A stretch of 64,000 nt of DNA from Orenia metallireducens (GCF_001693735.1 NZ_LWDV01000010.1:269196-333195), one strand, 5' to 3'. Counted from the stretch's first letter, positions 9,655 to 18,985 are shown. Translations and numbers: made by a program. The notes: generated from the sequence alone by a model not told the origin.

Positions 9655-10188
9655 TTAGTCTCTTCTATATAAGTTATTTCCTTGACTATCGATTACACAG
9701 ATAAGCGGTAAGTCTTCTACTACTAGTCTTCTTACTGCTTCTGTTCCTAAATCATCATAGGCAATAATCTCTGCTTCTTTGATACATTTGCTAATTAAGG
9801 CTGCCGCTCCTCCAATTGCCCCTAAATAAACAGCCCCTTCTGCTTTCATAGCATCGATGACCTCATCATTTCGCTCACCTTTACCAATCATAATTCTTAG
9901 CCCTTCTTTGATTAACCTTGGTGCAAAAGGGTCCATTCTATAACTGGTAGTCGGTCCAGCAGAACCAATTACCTGACCAGGTTTGGCAGGGCATGGACCT
10001 ACATAATAGATAGCATTCCCTTCTACTACAAAGGGTAATTCTTCCCCTTTATCTAAAGCTTCAACTAACCTCTTATGGGCTGCATCACGAGCTGTATAAA
10101 CTACTCCAGATAATAAGACCTTATCTCCTACTTCTAAACTTCTAATCTTCTCTTCTGTAACTGGCGTTGTTAAGCTAACTTTAGCCAT
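9655..10188 (-). CDS. Fumarate hydratase class I, beta subunit (C-terminal domain)
   Basis: The protein has 177 residues and matches the stand-alone C-terminal domain of class I iron-sulfur fumarases. Characteristic segments are LSGVVYTARDAAHKR, GPCPAKPG, GPTTSYRMDPFAP and MIGKGERNDEV. It pairs with the alpha subunit encoded at 10668-11513 to hydrate fumarate to malate. The alternative L-tartrate dehydratase beta subunit (TtdB) cannot be ruled out from sequence alone. AAGGAGG precedes the ATG. Unusually, a 479-bp spacer with a dispersed repeat separates it from its partner. Confidence 0.88.
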   Translation of the reverse strand: MAKVSLTTPVTEEKIRSLEVGDKVLLSGVVYTARDAAHKRLVEALDKGEELPFVVEGNAIYYVGPCPAKPGQVIGSAGPTTSYRMDPFAPRLIKEGLRIMIGKGERNDEVIDAMKAEGAVYLGAIGGAAALISKCIKEAEIIAYDDLGTEAVRRLVVEDLPLICVIDSQGNNLYRRD

Positions 10189-10215
10189 GATTTAATCCTC
10201 CTTTATTCTTTAAAG

Positions 10216-10600
10216 ATGAGTACTAGTAAAGAACAACTCGCACATCTTATACTAATAGAAAAAATAAACAAACCTTTAATTAATCTAATTAAAAGTCATT
10301 ACGAGAAAGCTTATCAGCTTTCACCCCAAGGGCACTTCTTTCAGGGCGTTCTCGTATTACTTTTGTACCTAAAGGCATCATCCAAGAAAAAATATCTCTT
10401 CCTTCAAAACTCATTGCCACAAAAGTAACCAAAAAGTCTAGAAAAAATTCAACTCATTCCCCAATCAAATTGCTTAATTATTATCATTGAATAGAATTTT
10501 TAATTAAAATTTGGTTAAACTATAATTTTTAGATCAATTTTTGCTCCATTCAAACAAGAATTTTTTTAGCTTTTAAACCTTTTAATTTTAAATGTTTAAA
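10216..10600 (+). repeat. Dispersed intergenic repeat, fragment (copy A)
   Basis: This GC-richer non-coding stretch lies between the two fumarase genes. It contains CCCCAAGGGCACTTCTTTCAG, then CAATTTTTGCTCCATTCAAAC. Both have counterparts in the same order at 40.2 and 40.5 kb, and complements at 14.9 and 15.85 kb. The terminal GCGACACTTTT ends of the family are not seen here, so it is a fragment. The open frame within it has no family likeness. Confidence 0.6.
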
Positions 10601-10667
10601 GTTCCCAATGTAGCCATAATTTAATACCACCTATATTGAAATTTAATTAGCACAAAGCAAAGCTTTA

Positions 10668-11513
10668 TTATAAAACTACCTCTTTATGTCGTGCTACATG
10701 GCAATTGATATTGACTACTACTGGTAATCCAGCGATATGGGTCGGATAGGTTTCGATATTTACTGCTAGAGCTGTAGTCAGTCCTCCTAATCCCTGTGGT
10801 CCAATATCTAATTGATTCACCTCTTCTAATAGCTCTTGCTCTAAACTCTTAAACTTCTCATCATCATTATAAACACCTAGAGGTCTTAATAAAGACTTCT
10901 TAGCCAATAATGCTGCCTTCTCTACTGTTCCTCCAATTCCCACCCCTACTACAATAGGTGGACAAGGATTTGGTCCAGCCTCTTTGACTACTTTCAATAC
11001 AAAGTCTTTAAGCCCTTCTACTCCATCAGTGGGTCTAAGCATCTTCAACTGGCTCATATTCTCACTACCAAAGCCCTTTGGTGCTACCATTATCTTCAAT
11101 TGATCTCCAGGAACAATCTCTGTATGGATGACTGCTGGAGTATTATCTTGAGTGTTCTTCCGTTCAATCAAAGGATCATTGACTACAGACTTTCTCAAAT
11201 ACCCTTCTGTATAGCCATCACTTACACCTTGATTAATGGCCTGATATAAGTCTCCTTCAACCACCCTTACGTCTTGTCCTAACTCTAAAAAAATAACTGC
11301 CATCCCTGTATCCTGACAGATTGGTACTTGGTCTTCCTTAGCAATTTCAGCATTCTTACTTAGTTGCTCTAAAATCTCCTTAGCAACATCAGACTCTTCT
11401 CGCTGATATGCTAGTTTATATTCATTAACTATATCTTCTCCCAAGTTATAGTTAGCATCAATACACAGCTTTGCTACTGCTCTACTAATTTCCTCAGCCT
11501 TTATCGTTCTCAT
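10668..11513 (-). CDS. Fumarate hydratase class I, alpha subunit (N-terminal domain)
   Basis: The protein has 281 residues and matches the iron-sulfur catalytic half of two-subunit class I fumarases. The three cluster cysteines appear in VPICQDTGMAV, GPNPCPPIVVGVG and INCHVARHKE. It dehydrates malate or hydrates fumarate together with the beta subunit encoded downstream. The oxygen-sensitive 4Fe-4S type fits an anaerobe. TtdA-like tartrate dehydratase is the main alternative. GGGGAGG precedes the ATG. Confidence 0.9.
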   Translation of the reverse strand: MRTIKAEEISRAVAKLCIDANYNLGEDIVNEYKLAYQREESDVAKEILEQLSKNAEIAKEDQVPICQDTGMAVIFLELGQDVRVVEGDLYQAINQGVSDGYTEGYLRKSVVNDPLIERKNTQDNTPAVIHTEIVPGDQLKIMVAPKGFGSENMSQLKMLRPTDGVEGLKDFVLKVVKEAGPNPCPPIVVGVGIGGTVEKAALLAKKSLLRPLGVYNDDEKFKSLEQELLEEVNQLDIGPQGLGGLTTALAVNIETYPTHIAGLPVVVNINCHVARHKEVVL

Positions 11514-11607
11514 TTTATTGCCTCCCCATTTTTTAAGAATTGATAGATGTCTTTATCTATATATATTTACAAATAATTGGCTAAATATCAATATTAAATT
11601 TAAAAAA

Positions 11608-11652
11608 TAAAGACTCCCCTCTATAATTCTGCTTAAATAGAGGAAAGTCCTT
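11608..11652 (-). terminator. Terminator after the MBL-fold gene
   Basis: The arms GGACT..CCTCTA and TAGAGG..AGTC surround a 14-nt loop. On the minus strand the stem is followed by TTTATTTTTTA. It separates the 11695-12435 gene from the fumarase genes. Confidence 0.8.
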
Positions 11653-11654
11653 GT

Positions 11655-11700
11655 GTTGTTTAGTGATTAGTTTTTAGTAATTGGTAATTAGTAATTATAT
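11655..11700. repeat. Short degenerate TTAGTAATTGG-type repeats
   Basis: Runs of TTAGTAAT-like units lie here. Similar TAATGAGTAA/AGTGATGAG units are found at 12452-12500, 24318-24405, 25207-25250 and 31495-31530, always between genes. Confidence 0.5.
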
Positions 11701-12435
11701 CTCATAAGTCTCTCCTACCTGACTAATTTCTACAAAGGTATCTACCTCTTCTACCTCTGCTTCAATCTCTTCTCTAGGATAGTAGGCTCCTAGATGAGTT
11801 AACAGTAATTTTTCAGTCTTAGCATGCAATCCAAAGTTTACTGCTTGCTTGACTGTTAGATGACCTACTTTAGTTTTCTTCTTATCCCTCTCCAAAAGGC
11901 TTGCTTCTACCATCAATAAATTGGTATCTTTGAGAAAATCGATTAGATTATAATCCCAAGCTGTATCGGCTGTATAACCTAAGGTCTTAGTACCATCACT
12001 AATTCTCATAGCATAACATTCCTTGGGATGATTACTCCGCTTAAAGCTAAAGTTGAGATTACCAAAGTTCAATTTGGTAGCTTCATTAATTGGCTGTAGA
12101 TAGTATTCCTCGCCTACCTTTGACCTGATAAAATCTAACTCCTTACCTTCATCAAAGGGGAGATAGACCGTTAAAGCCTCCTTCCTCTTGCCTGCCATGA
12201 TATCGAGCATAATGGCATAGTGTAAAGGTAATAAGTCTTGAAAATGGTCTCCATGGAGATGGGAGATAATGATAGCAGTCAATTCATAATAGCTGATATG
12301 CTTGTTCAACTCCTGTAATGAGTCAGGACCGATATCTATTAATACCTTCTGATTATCAGACTCTAATAAATAACTAGGACAGCCCCCATCTTTGACTGGA
12401 AAAGGGGAACGATTGCCTAGGACTGTTAGTTTCAT
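11695..12435 (-). CDS. MBL-fold metallo-hydrolase, YhfI/RNase Z-like
   Basis: The protein is about 246 residues, starting at MKLTVLGNRSPFP, where CGGAGGTG lies 5 nt upstream; the longer frame has 25 more residues without a site. The metal-binding HxHxDH motif is SHLHGDHFQDLLPL near residue 60. Further ligands are likely in GYTADTAWD, KVGHLTV and LLLTHLGAYY. The layout resembles Bacillus YhfI and the tRNase Z superfamily, but it lacks the flexible arm typical of RNase Z. It is probably a cytoplasmic phosphodiesterase with an unknown substrate. Confidence 0.8.
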   Translation of the reverse strand: MKLTVLGNRSPFPVKDGGCPSYLLESDNQKVLIDIGPDSLQELNKHISYYELTAIIISHLHGDHFQDLLPLHYAIMLDIMAGKRKEALTVYLPFDEGKELDFIRSKVGEEYYLQPINEATKLNFGNLNFSFKRSNHPKECYAMRISDGTKTLGYTADTAWDYNLIDFLKDTNLLMVEASLLERDKKKTKVGHLTVKQAVNFGLHAKTEKLLLTHLGAYYPREEIEAEVEEVDTFVEISQVGETYEI

Positions 12436-12540
12436 TGTAACACCTCCGAAGTGTTGTAGTTTAGTAATGAGTAACGGGTGAGGAGTGATGAGTAAAAACC
12501 TTATTGTCACTTGTGGTTTTATAGTTATTATGGTAAACTT

Positions 12541-12897
12541 TTAGGAATGATAATATTCAACGGTTGATACTATCAACCTCTGTCTCGAACTTTCACACCA
12601 AGTAAACCTCTCTGTTGGAACATTTAATAATGATTCCTTTAGAAAATCTCCATTGAAACCATCAGCAATTATACGTCCAATATAGTTCATTGACCAAAAT
12701 GGTTTATTATTTTCCCATAATGCCTCTTCTCCAGCAAATTTTTCACCACCTAAATAAGTATCAATATACTTTAACTTTCCCTCCTCATACTCTAAATCAT
12801 GAGAATTAGGTCGAGATGGCAAACTTTCAGAACCTTTTCCTGCATAAGTTGCCCTTTTGGCTCTAATCAAAAACTCTATAACTTCTTTTCTATCCAC
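12541..12897 (-). CDS. Small DUF5680-like protein
   Basis: The frame has 118 codons and begins with GTG after GGAGGGATATAA. FLIRAKRATYAGKGSE, SRPNSHDLEYEEG, YIDTYLGGEKFAGEEALW and WSMNYIG look like the DUF5680 domain, which is often fused to an XRE DNA-binding domain or follows one. That DNA-binding part is absent. The last 25 residues (after NVPTERFTW) do not look like the family end, so the gene may have lost its C-terminal part. The function is unknown. Confidence 0.65.
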   Translation of the reverse strand: MDRKEVIEFLIRAKRATYAGKGSESLPSRPNSHDLEYEEGKLKYIDTYLGGEKFAGEEALWENNKPFWSMNYIGRIIADGFNGDFLKESLLNVPTERFTWCESSRQRLIVSTVEYYHS

Positions 12898-12916
12898 TTA
12901 TATCCCTCCATAAACC

Positions 12917-13086
12917 TTATAGTGTATAGTTGATAGTTAAGTTCAAAACCTCACACCTCATCCCCAACCCTTCTCCTAATCTTAGGAGAAGGGAGACAAA
13001 CCAAAATAAAAAACAGTTCCCCCTCTCATCAGATGAGGAGAGGAGGTTAGGGGGTGAGGTCTGAAAAGTGTCGTAATATATCCATT
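12917..13086. repeat. Dispersed intergenic repeat, type II (copy B)
   Basis: It contains AGTGTATAGTTGATAGTTAA, GTTCAAAACC, a CCTCATCCCC..GGGGTGAGGTCTG inverted pair and the family end AAAAGTGTCGTAATATATCC. The same order occurs at 28778-28945. The left GCGACA end is missing in this copy. Confidence 0.7.
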
Positions 13087-13166
13087 ATATCCATTAACCG
13101 TTATTACCTATATTGAAATTAAACTAACCTAATATTATATAAAATTCCCTACTCTAAAAAATACTT

Positions 13167-14105
13167 TTATTCTTTTATCATATTCTCTTTATACCAAGGC
13201 AAAATTATTTTCTTCATTATTTCCTTCATCTTATTATTACCTGCCTTATCAGTAAAGCTATGGTTAAGCCCAGGTATAATTTCAAAACTAAAATTCTCTT
13301 TATCTCCTAATTTATTAGCTAAATACTCTACCGATTCATAAGGAACACTTTTATCTTCCTTACCTATTATGAATAATACAGGCATATCTAAATTTAATAT
13401 ATTTTTTTCAGGTTCATAATCAAGGTAACTATTCCACCTTCTATAAGTACACCCCCACCAAGTTTTTTTATAAGATGGGTTCTTCCTTATTTCAGTAAAT
13501 TTATTCAATAAATCTTCTTTATTCTTTATACCAACTTTCCTAAATATTCCTTTTTCATTACTATTAAGTTCTTTTTCTAATAAAACCTCAAATTCTTTTG
13601 CTTGAGAATAGCCTCCTGATCCCATAATAATCATATGCGTTACTTCTTTTAAATCATTTGCTATCTCAGGAGCAATAGAACCTCCTTCACTATCTGCAAG
13701 AATAAGTACTTCCTTTAAATTATTGTTATATATATTGCTTATAACATAATTAACAACAAACTCAATATCTTCAATTCTACGCTCTCTACAATTAGTTTTA
13801 TCAAATAATTCCTTATCATCAAACGCATATTTTTCTAGATATAGAATGTCAAAACCTAACCTTGCTCCTCCAGCTCCCATACCAAACCTTCTTGTTATCG
13901 AATCTCTTCCTGAACCTTGAATCATAACTAATAGTTTATCACTTAACTTATTTTCTGATCTTTTACCCAAATAATATTTCAAAATCTCTCCCTTAGAATT
14001 AATTACCTTACCTTTGTCAATAGTTAAACTAACTTTATTGCTACATGAAACTAAGAAAGTTAACAACAAAAATAAAGCCAATATCCCTAATAGTTTTTTT
14101 AACAT
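13167..14105 (-). CDS. Lipoprotein alpha/beta hydrolase
   Basis: The protein is about 312 residues, starting at MLKKLLGILALFLLL, which has AGGGGGGAG upstream. A lipobox FLVSC places the mature protein as a lipid-anchored envelope protein. The hydrolase layout is visible: MIQGSGRDS (oxyanion region), LADSEGGSIAPEI as the nucleophile elbow (the usual first Gly is Ala), IIGKEDKSVP with the acid residue and LNHSF with the histidine. The natural substrate is unknown. It is transcribed alone, between two repeat-bearing spacers. Confidence 0.75.
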   Translation of the reverse strand: MLKKLLGILALFLLLTFLVSCSNKVSLTIDKGKVINSKGEILKYYLGKRSENKLSDKLLVMIQGSGRDSITRRFGMGAGGARLGFDILYLEKYAFDDKELFDKTNCRERRIEDIEFVVNYVISNIYNNNLKEVLILADSEGGSIAPEIANDLKEVTHMIIMGSGGYSQAKEFEVLLEKELNSNEKGIFRKVGIKNKEDLLNKFTEIRKNPSYKKTWWGCTYRRWNSYLDYEPEKNILNLDMPVLFIIGKEDKSVPYESVEYLANKLGDKENFSFEIIPGLNHSFTDKAGNNKMKEIMKKIILPWYKENMIKE

Positions 14106-14829
14106 AAAATTCTCCCCCCTAATTTCATTAACTTTTTCCACTATGATATCCCTCTACCTCTTTAAAATTATTTTAGTTCAACAGCGAACTTTGTATTAAT
14201 ACTAATTTTAAATTTTAATTAAGATTCAAAAATCAAATCTCAAAAATATAGAATATGCTTTCTTAGGCTCTAATGTGCACTAATTTTCACGAATTAAAAC
14301 CATTTTTACTTTAATAAATTATTTTATTTTTATGCTTTTATTAGTGTAGATTCATGTTAATTAGTGGCAGAAAATAATGTTTTAAACTATTTTCACAAAA
14401 ATCGTGGAAGAACTATTATTTTCTTTGAAATCTAATAAAAATCATCTAAAAGATATATCTCTAAATCAATATTCACAAGCTCATATCTAGAAATATAGTC
14501 TATCACTGCTAAGTTTGATAACTAACCTAATCATTTATCCCAACAAACAAAATATACCAATATTATAACATATTACATCCTTCCCTGCCACTAACTAACA
14601 ATCACATCTACAAATCACTATATTTCTAGATAGCCAAAAAAGAAAAAGCCAATCCCCAAATAGAGAATTGACCCTCAAATCTTAAATATTCTATTTTGAT
14701 TTCCCACTATTGCAAACACCAACTTAGGAAAAGTAAGCGGAATTTAATATTAATCAAGTCTCACTATAAACAACTAAAATCAAACACCTCTATATGAAAT
14801 AAAAATCAATATAGCGTTTCTCATTACTA
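14106..14829. other. Non-coding gap with an inverted TTAGTG/CACTAA pair
   Basis: No convincing gene is present. CACTAATTTTCACGAATTAA at about 14279-14298 is partly the inverse of a TTAGTG..GATTCATGTTAATTAGTG stretch at 14341-14365, forming a loose inverted repeat. The rest is AT-rich and featureless. It should contain the promoter of the lipoprotein hydrolase gene. Confidence 0.4.
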
Positions 14830-15025
14830 GACAACCATATACTGAAAACTTTTTATGTTTGAGCTGTAAGCGAGTTTAAAAGTTTTCTTGATTGGATTTA
14901 TCACGAAGGATTCCAAGAATGAATCAGTAGGTTTAGTTACTTTTTATCAAGAACGCCGTGAAAGAAGTGCTCTTCTTCCTGAAGAAGTAGTCTTGGGCTG
15001 AAAACGTAACTCGCCCTCAAGCAAC
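14830..15025 (-). repeat. Dispersed intergenic repeat, fragment (copy C)
   Basis: Read on the minus strand it runs GGGCGAGTTACGTTTTCAGC, CCAAGACTACTTCTTCAGG, a TTACTTTTT-like linker with AACTAAACCTA, and GATTCATTCTTGG. The same blocks in the same order occur at 40095-40275 on plus. No terminal inverted repeats were seen. Confidence 0.65.
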
Positions 15026-15032
15026 CCTATTC

Positions 15033-15758
15033 CTACATCCCGAAATTAACCCGCAAACTTACACTTCCACCCTCAAACCCATCTAAAGAATCCTCTAACT
15101 CATGTCCACTCAGACTCCAACCACCATCTAAATCATGAGTCATAAGATATCCTACAGAAAAATCTAAGCCGATAATTGGTGTCAACTGTTGATGGAAGTT
15201 GATACTAGGCTCTAATAATAGGAAGCTCTTCTCCAGAGTAGTTCCAGTAGCCCCTAAAATACCATCCTTAGTAGCATCCACCTTATAATGGAGCAACTCC
15301 AATCTACTACGCCCATATCCCATCCCTGTTCCAATAGAGATATCTGTATTCTTCTTCATATAAATACCCCGTTGATAGATAAGACCACCATAGGTTAAAG
15401 ATAACTCAACCCTCTCACCATTAGCTCCTCTACTCCGATTCCGACCATTGAGAAAATAAGCACCATAGATATTACCGTTTCTGACCCCTCCTACCCCTTC
15501 AATACCATAAAGCATCATCGTCTCATCTAAAGCAGAAAAATCAACATCAGCAGCAGCCAATAGACCATTTATCTTATCTAAATCTAGCTGTAGTCTCTCT
15601 ATTTTCAATCCAACCCCTGCCCTAATATAGAGAGGCAATTCATTTTCCATATCCACCTCCACTATCTGACCAGACTCCTCTAGCTCTTCATAACTGTCAG
15701 CAAAAACAGGTAAAGAGAATAGAATTACAGCAAATATTATCATTAATAACCTCTTCAT
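15033..15758 (-). CDS. Secreted beta-barrel-like outer membrane protein
   Basis: The protein has 241 residues. It starts with a clear signal peptide (MKRLLMIIFAVILFSLPVFA, cleavage probably after FADS or VFA). The rest is made of alternating polar/hydrophobic stretches with many Gly and aromatic residues, ending in the strand-like SLRVNFGM. This is typical of a small outer-membrane barrel. I do not recognise a family. GAGGTGA lies 6 nt before the ATG. It follows the TolC-type efflux operon in the same direction, but a repeat-bearing 500-bp gap separates them. Confidence 0.65.
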   Translation of the reverse strand: MKRLLMIIFAVILFSLPVFADSYEELEESGQIVEVDMENELPLYIRAGVGLKIERLQLDLDKINGLLAAADVDFSALDETMMLYGIEGVGGVRNGNIYGAYFLNGRNRSRGANGERVELSLTYGGLIYQRGIYMKKNTDISIGTGMGYGRSRLELLHYKVDATKDGILGATGTTLEKSFLLLEPSINFHQQLTPIIGLDFSVGYLMTHDLDGGWSLSGHELEDSLDGFEGGSVSLRVNFGM

Positions 15759-15804
15759 TCAAGTCACCTCAATATATAGTTATCCAATTTTAAATATACC
15801 ATTA

Positions 15805-16136
15805 TAGATAGATAAAGCGACACTTTTTCAAATTGAGAATTAAAAGATTTTTAACCTGAAAAAAATTTCTGTTTGAACGAAGCAAATATTGCCAAGGAAT
15901 AATAATAACAACATAATCTTTGAAGTAGGACTCTTGTATTTCTTAATCTAAACCAATATTGATTGTGGAGTGAGTGGGCTTTGCCACGGAGGGTTCTAAG
16001 AATGAACCCATAGGTACATTTTTTCTAGACCTTTTGGTTTCTTTTTGGGCAATGCCAAAAGAGACTCGCCCTTAGGCGAAACCTAAGATTTGGCTTACTT
16101 TTTAAAAAGTAAAAGTGTCGCAATATATCCATTAAG
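15805..16136 (-). repeat. MITE-like repeat with inverted ends (copy D)
   Basis: The left end AAAGCGACACTTTTT and the right end AAAAGTGTCGCAATATATCC are inverted copies. Inside, read on the minus strand, it runs ACTTTTTAAAAAGTAAGCC, TTAGGTTTCGCCTAAGGGCG and, towards the far end, TTTGCTTCGTTCAAACAGAA. The copy at 40030-40612 has the same order in the other orientation. There is no transposase inside, so it would depend on one elsewhere. Confidence 0.7.
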
Positions 16137-16256
16137 TTTCCTTTTGAGTTGTTTATCTATATTAAACTCCATTAATAAATTTCTAGGCTAAATCCCTTCT
16201 TCCTTCTAACAAGTCTATCCATTGAAACCATTTGATAACTTTTTTATATTAAGTTT

Positions 16257-17681
16257 TTACTCAACCCCCATCAATATTTCAATCTTATAAACCTGCCTAT
16301 TATAATTAACTAAATTCTTTATATAATCAACCCTCTTCTCTGCTAAATCAATCTGTTGATCGATCAATTCGCTAATAGTAATTAGACCAAATTTATACTT
16401 ATGATCAGCAATTCTTAACTTCTGCTCTGAATTAACTATAGCCTTCTCATATAAAGATATCTTAGATTCATAATCTTCTAACTTTAGAAAAGCATCATCG
16501 ACCTCAAATACTACCTCATCTCTAATATCTTTTAGTCGCTCAGATAACTTATTCAGTTCAATTTCAGACTTCTTAATCTTCTGCTCCGTCTTCCTCTTTT
16601 CATACTTATTGAAGTTATAATCTAATCTAACCCCTACTCTATAGTCAGTTTCATAATCATTACTATCATTGTTCTTTTCCCACACTGCTTTGCCAAGCAA
16701 CCTTAAATCAAAATCTTTATCCTTATCTAACTTTTCACGTAAATCTTTCTCTTGCTCTATCTTTAGCCTTAAGATATTCACCTCTAAATTATTCTTATAA
16801 GCCATCCTCTTTACCCATCCTTCGAATTCATCAAAGGATAATATCCTCTCACTATCAGCAAATTCAACCTTCTCTGTTAACCCTATCTCTAACTCCCTAG
16901 ATAGATCTCTTAAATTCAATCTGTACTTAGAGTTTAGGTTACTTAAATCTAACTTATTCTCTTTTACTTGAAGTTCAGCTTCAATCTTATCTACTTCAAG
17001 AGAGTGACCTGTTTTGACCCTTGCCTTGACAATCTTTAAGGTCTCTTGGCTCTTCTTTAAGAGCTCTTCTTTAATTTCAATCTTTTTTTGTAACTCAATT
17101 AAGTTATAATATTTATCGATAATTTCACTCTTTAAACTATCTTTTACCTTCCTAACTTCCTCCTTGGCTTCCAAAAGTGCCAATTCCTTCTCCATTAGAC
17201 CTTGCTTATAATCATTTTCAGTATCATAGTCCCTTAATATATAATGGTTATAAGTTAAACTACCTCCCTTACCCTCTAACTCTAGGTTATCATCACTATC
17301 CTTCTCCAATAACTTCTGACTTAGAGTTAGGTTCCTATCAGTAGAGAGGTTCTTAGTAAATGTAATTTTAGTTAGCTCCTCAGCCCCCTGTTGACCACTC
17401 CACAGATTACTCTCTTTTTCCCATAGATTATAATTACTTTCTAGATTAATATCCAAATCCTTAGCGAAATACTCCTGATATAACTCTAAATCCATTTTCT
17501 TCTCTTGATATAACTCCTTAACAGACTTTAACTCTACACTCTTATCTAAGAATAAATCTATGACATGCTCCAAAGTCAGAATCTCCAAAGAATCATTAGC
17601 AGCTACAGAGCTTGATATCAAGACTATTATTATTAATAGGAATATCCTCTTCATAATTTTTTGCCATCTCAGGTAAACCAC
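16257..17681 (-). CDS. TolC-family outer membrane efflux protein
   Basis: The protein has 474 residues with a signal sequence (hydrophobic stretch IFLLIIIVLISSSVAA). The body is mostly long heptad-rich helices in two similar halves, as in the TolC/OEP fold (roughly 30-260 and 270-474), with short strand segments between. I keep the GTG start because GGGGGAG lies 9 nt upstream; the internal ATG nine codons later lacks a good site. It would form the outer-membrane exit duct for the adaptor and ABC transporter encoded just upstream. TolC homologues imply an outer membrane. Confidence 0.85.
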   Translation of the reverse strand: MVYLRWQKIMKRIFLLIIIVLISSSVAANDSLEILTLEHVIDLFLDKSVELKSVKELYQEKKMDLELYQEYFAKDLDINLESNYNLWEKESNLWSGQQGAEELTKITFTKNLSTDRNLTLSQKLLEKDSDDNLELEGKGGSLTYNHYILRDYDTENDYKQGLMEKELALLEAKEEVRKVKDSLKSEIIDKYYNLIELQKKIEIKEELLKKSQETLKIVKARVKTGHSLEVDKIEAELQVKENKLDLSNLNSKYRLNLRDLSRELEIGLTEKVEFADSERILSFDEFEGWVKRMAYKNNLEVNILRLKIEQEKDLREKLDKDKDFDLRLLGKAVWEKNNDSNDYETDYRVGVRLDYNFNKYEKRKTEQKIKKSEIELNKLSERLKDIRDEVVFEVDDAFLKLEDYESKISLYEKAIVNSEQKLRIADHKYKFGLITISELIDQQIDLAEKRVDYIKNLVNYNRQVYKIEILMGVE

Positions 17682-17758
17682 CTAATATAGCTCCCCCTTT
17701 CTAAGAATACATTAAGTTGAAAGTTACTAGTGTTTTAAGCCAAACCCCATTAAGCTCT

Positions 17759-18985
17759 TTACTTAACTATCTCTACATCTACATTAAAACTAGGTAATAA
17801 GAAATCATCATAATCATCTATAGAGATTTCAACAAGTACTATAGTCTCTCCACCATCCTTGATAGCCATATTTGAAATTCTCATTACCTTTCCATGATAC
17901 TCTCTATTAGAGTCAGCCAGAGGTACAATAGTAGCTTCAGCCCCTAACTTTACATCTTTAATAAACTCTTCTGGAACCTCTGCTTCTACAATAACTGTAG
18001 ATAAATCCATAATATCTAATAACTTATCCTTATAGTCACTACCAATTATATCACCATCTACTACTGATAGGTTATGGACAACCCCTTGGTCTATATCGAC
18101 TATTACCTTATTACCTTTTAAGTAACTCTTAGCAAATAATTTATCTTCTAAAACCTTAATATCACTCTCTAAATTCTTAATCTCAATCTCTTTAGCCAAA
18201 GAATCCTTCTCCATCATAGAACGGTTTTCTTTTAAAGACAGCTTCAAAGAGACTATCTTATTCTCCTTTAACTCTAATGCTTTCTCTAACTCTTCAATCT
18301 CATCCCTCTTATCCTCTTTTAACTTCTCCAACGAAATCTCTAGACCGACTAGCTTCTCCTCTTCATTATCATACTTCTTCTCAAATTGATCAAATTCATA
18401 TTGGGTAATAGCTCCAACTGCTAATAAATGCTCTTTATCAGCCAACTCCTTTTTTACTTTCTGATATGATCTTTTAGCAAATTCAATTTCACTTAACAAC
18501 TTCTTAATATCTGCACTACTCTCTTCTTTAAGCTCAACCTCTTTTCTAGCCAACTTCTCTTTATCCTGCTGGTATAAAGACTCTTGGGTCTTCAATTCAG
18601 CCTGCAAATCCTTAATATTTATATCAGACTTTTCTTTAATAGATTCTAGCTCCTTTTTAGCTAACTCTAGTGCTTCCTTCTTATTCTCTAAATTCTCCAT
18701 CATTTCAGTTAAACTTAAAATTAAAAGTACATCACCCTTACTTACCTTCTGACCCTCTACAACCCTTACATCCTCAACTCTAGCAGAGAAATCTAGCCCA
18801 ATAGTCCTTTCTTCCTTAATCTCTACCGTACCAAAGGCTTCTATGCTATTAATTACATTCTCCTCTACTGGTTTATTTACTGGTGCTGTCACTTCTTTAG
18901 ACTTTTTATCACCACAGCCTACTACAGTTACTACTATGAAGATTAATATTGCTAAGATTAGAGTCTTTTTAGTAAAAAACCTCAT
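17759..18985 (-). CDS. Membrane fusion (HlyD/MacA-type) adaptor, lipoprotein
   Basis: The protein has 408 residues. A signal peptide ends in the lipobox TVVGC, so it should be lipid-anchored in the periplasm. A biotinyl-lipoyl-like half (VRVVEGQKVSKGDVLLIL) is followed by about 170 residues of very charged coiled coil (roughly 95-270), longer than in MacA. The second lipoyl half (DIDQGVVHNLSVVDGDIIG) and a beta-barrel domain follow. It links the ABC permease with the TolC-like channel. Its start overlaps the ATPase stop as TAATG, so translation is coupled. Confidence 0.88.
   Translation of the reverse strand: MRFFTKKTLILAILIFIVVTVVGCGDKKSKEVTAPVNKPVEENVINSIEAFGTVEIKEERTIGLDFSARVEDVRVVEGQKVSKGDVLLILSLTEMMENLENKKEALELAKKELESIKEKSDINIKDLQAELKTQESLYQQDKEKLARKEVELKEESSADIKKLLSEIEFAKRSYQKVKKELADKEHLLAVGAITQYEFDQFEKKYDNEEEKLVGLEISLEKLKEDKRDEIEELEKALELKENKIVSLKLSLKENRSMMEKDSLAKEIEIKNLESDIKVLEDKLFAKSYLKGNKVIVDIDQGVVHNLSVVDGDIIGSDYKDKLLDIMDLSTVIVEAEVPEEFIKDVKLGAEATIVPLADSNREYHGKVMRISNMAIKDGGETIVLVEISIDDYDDFLLPSFNVDVEIVK

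Noticed and set aside
10216-10428. 70-codon plus-strand ORF between the fumarase genes
   Set aside because: It lies in a dispersed intergenic repeat whose other copies do not keep the frame.
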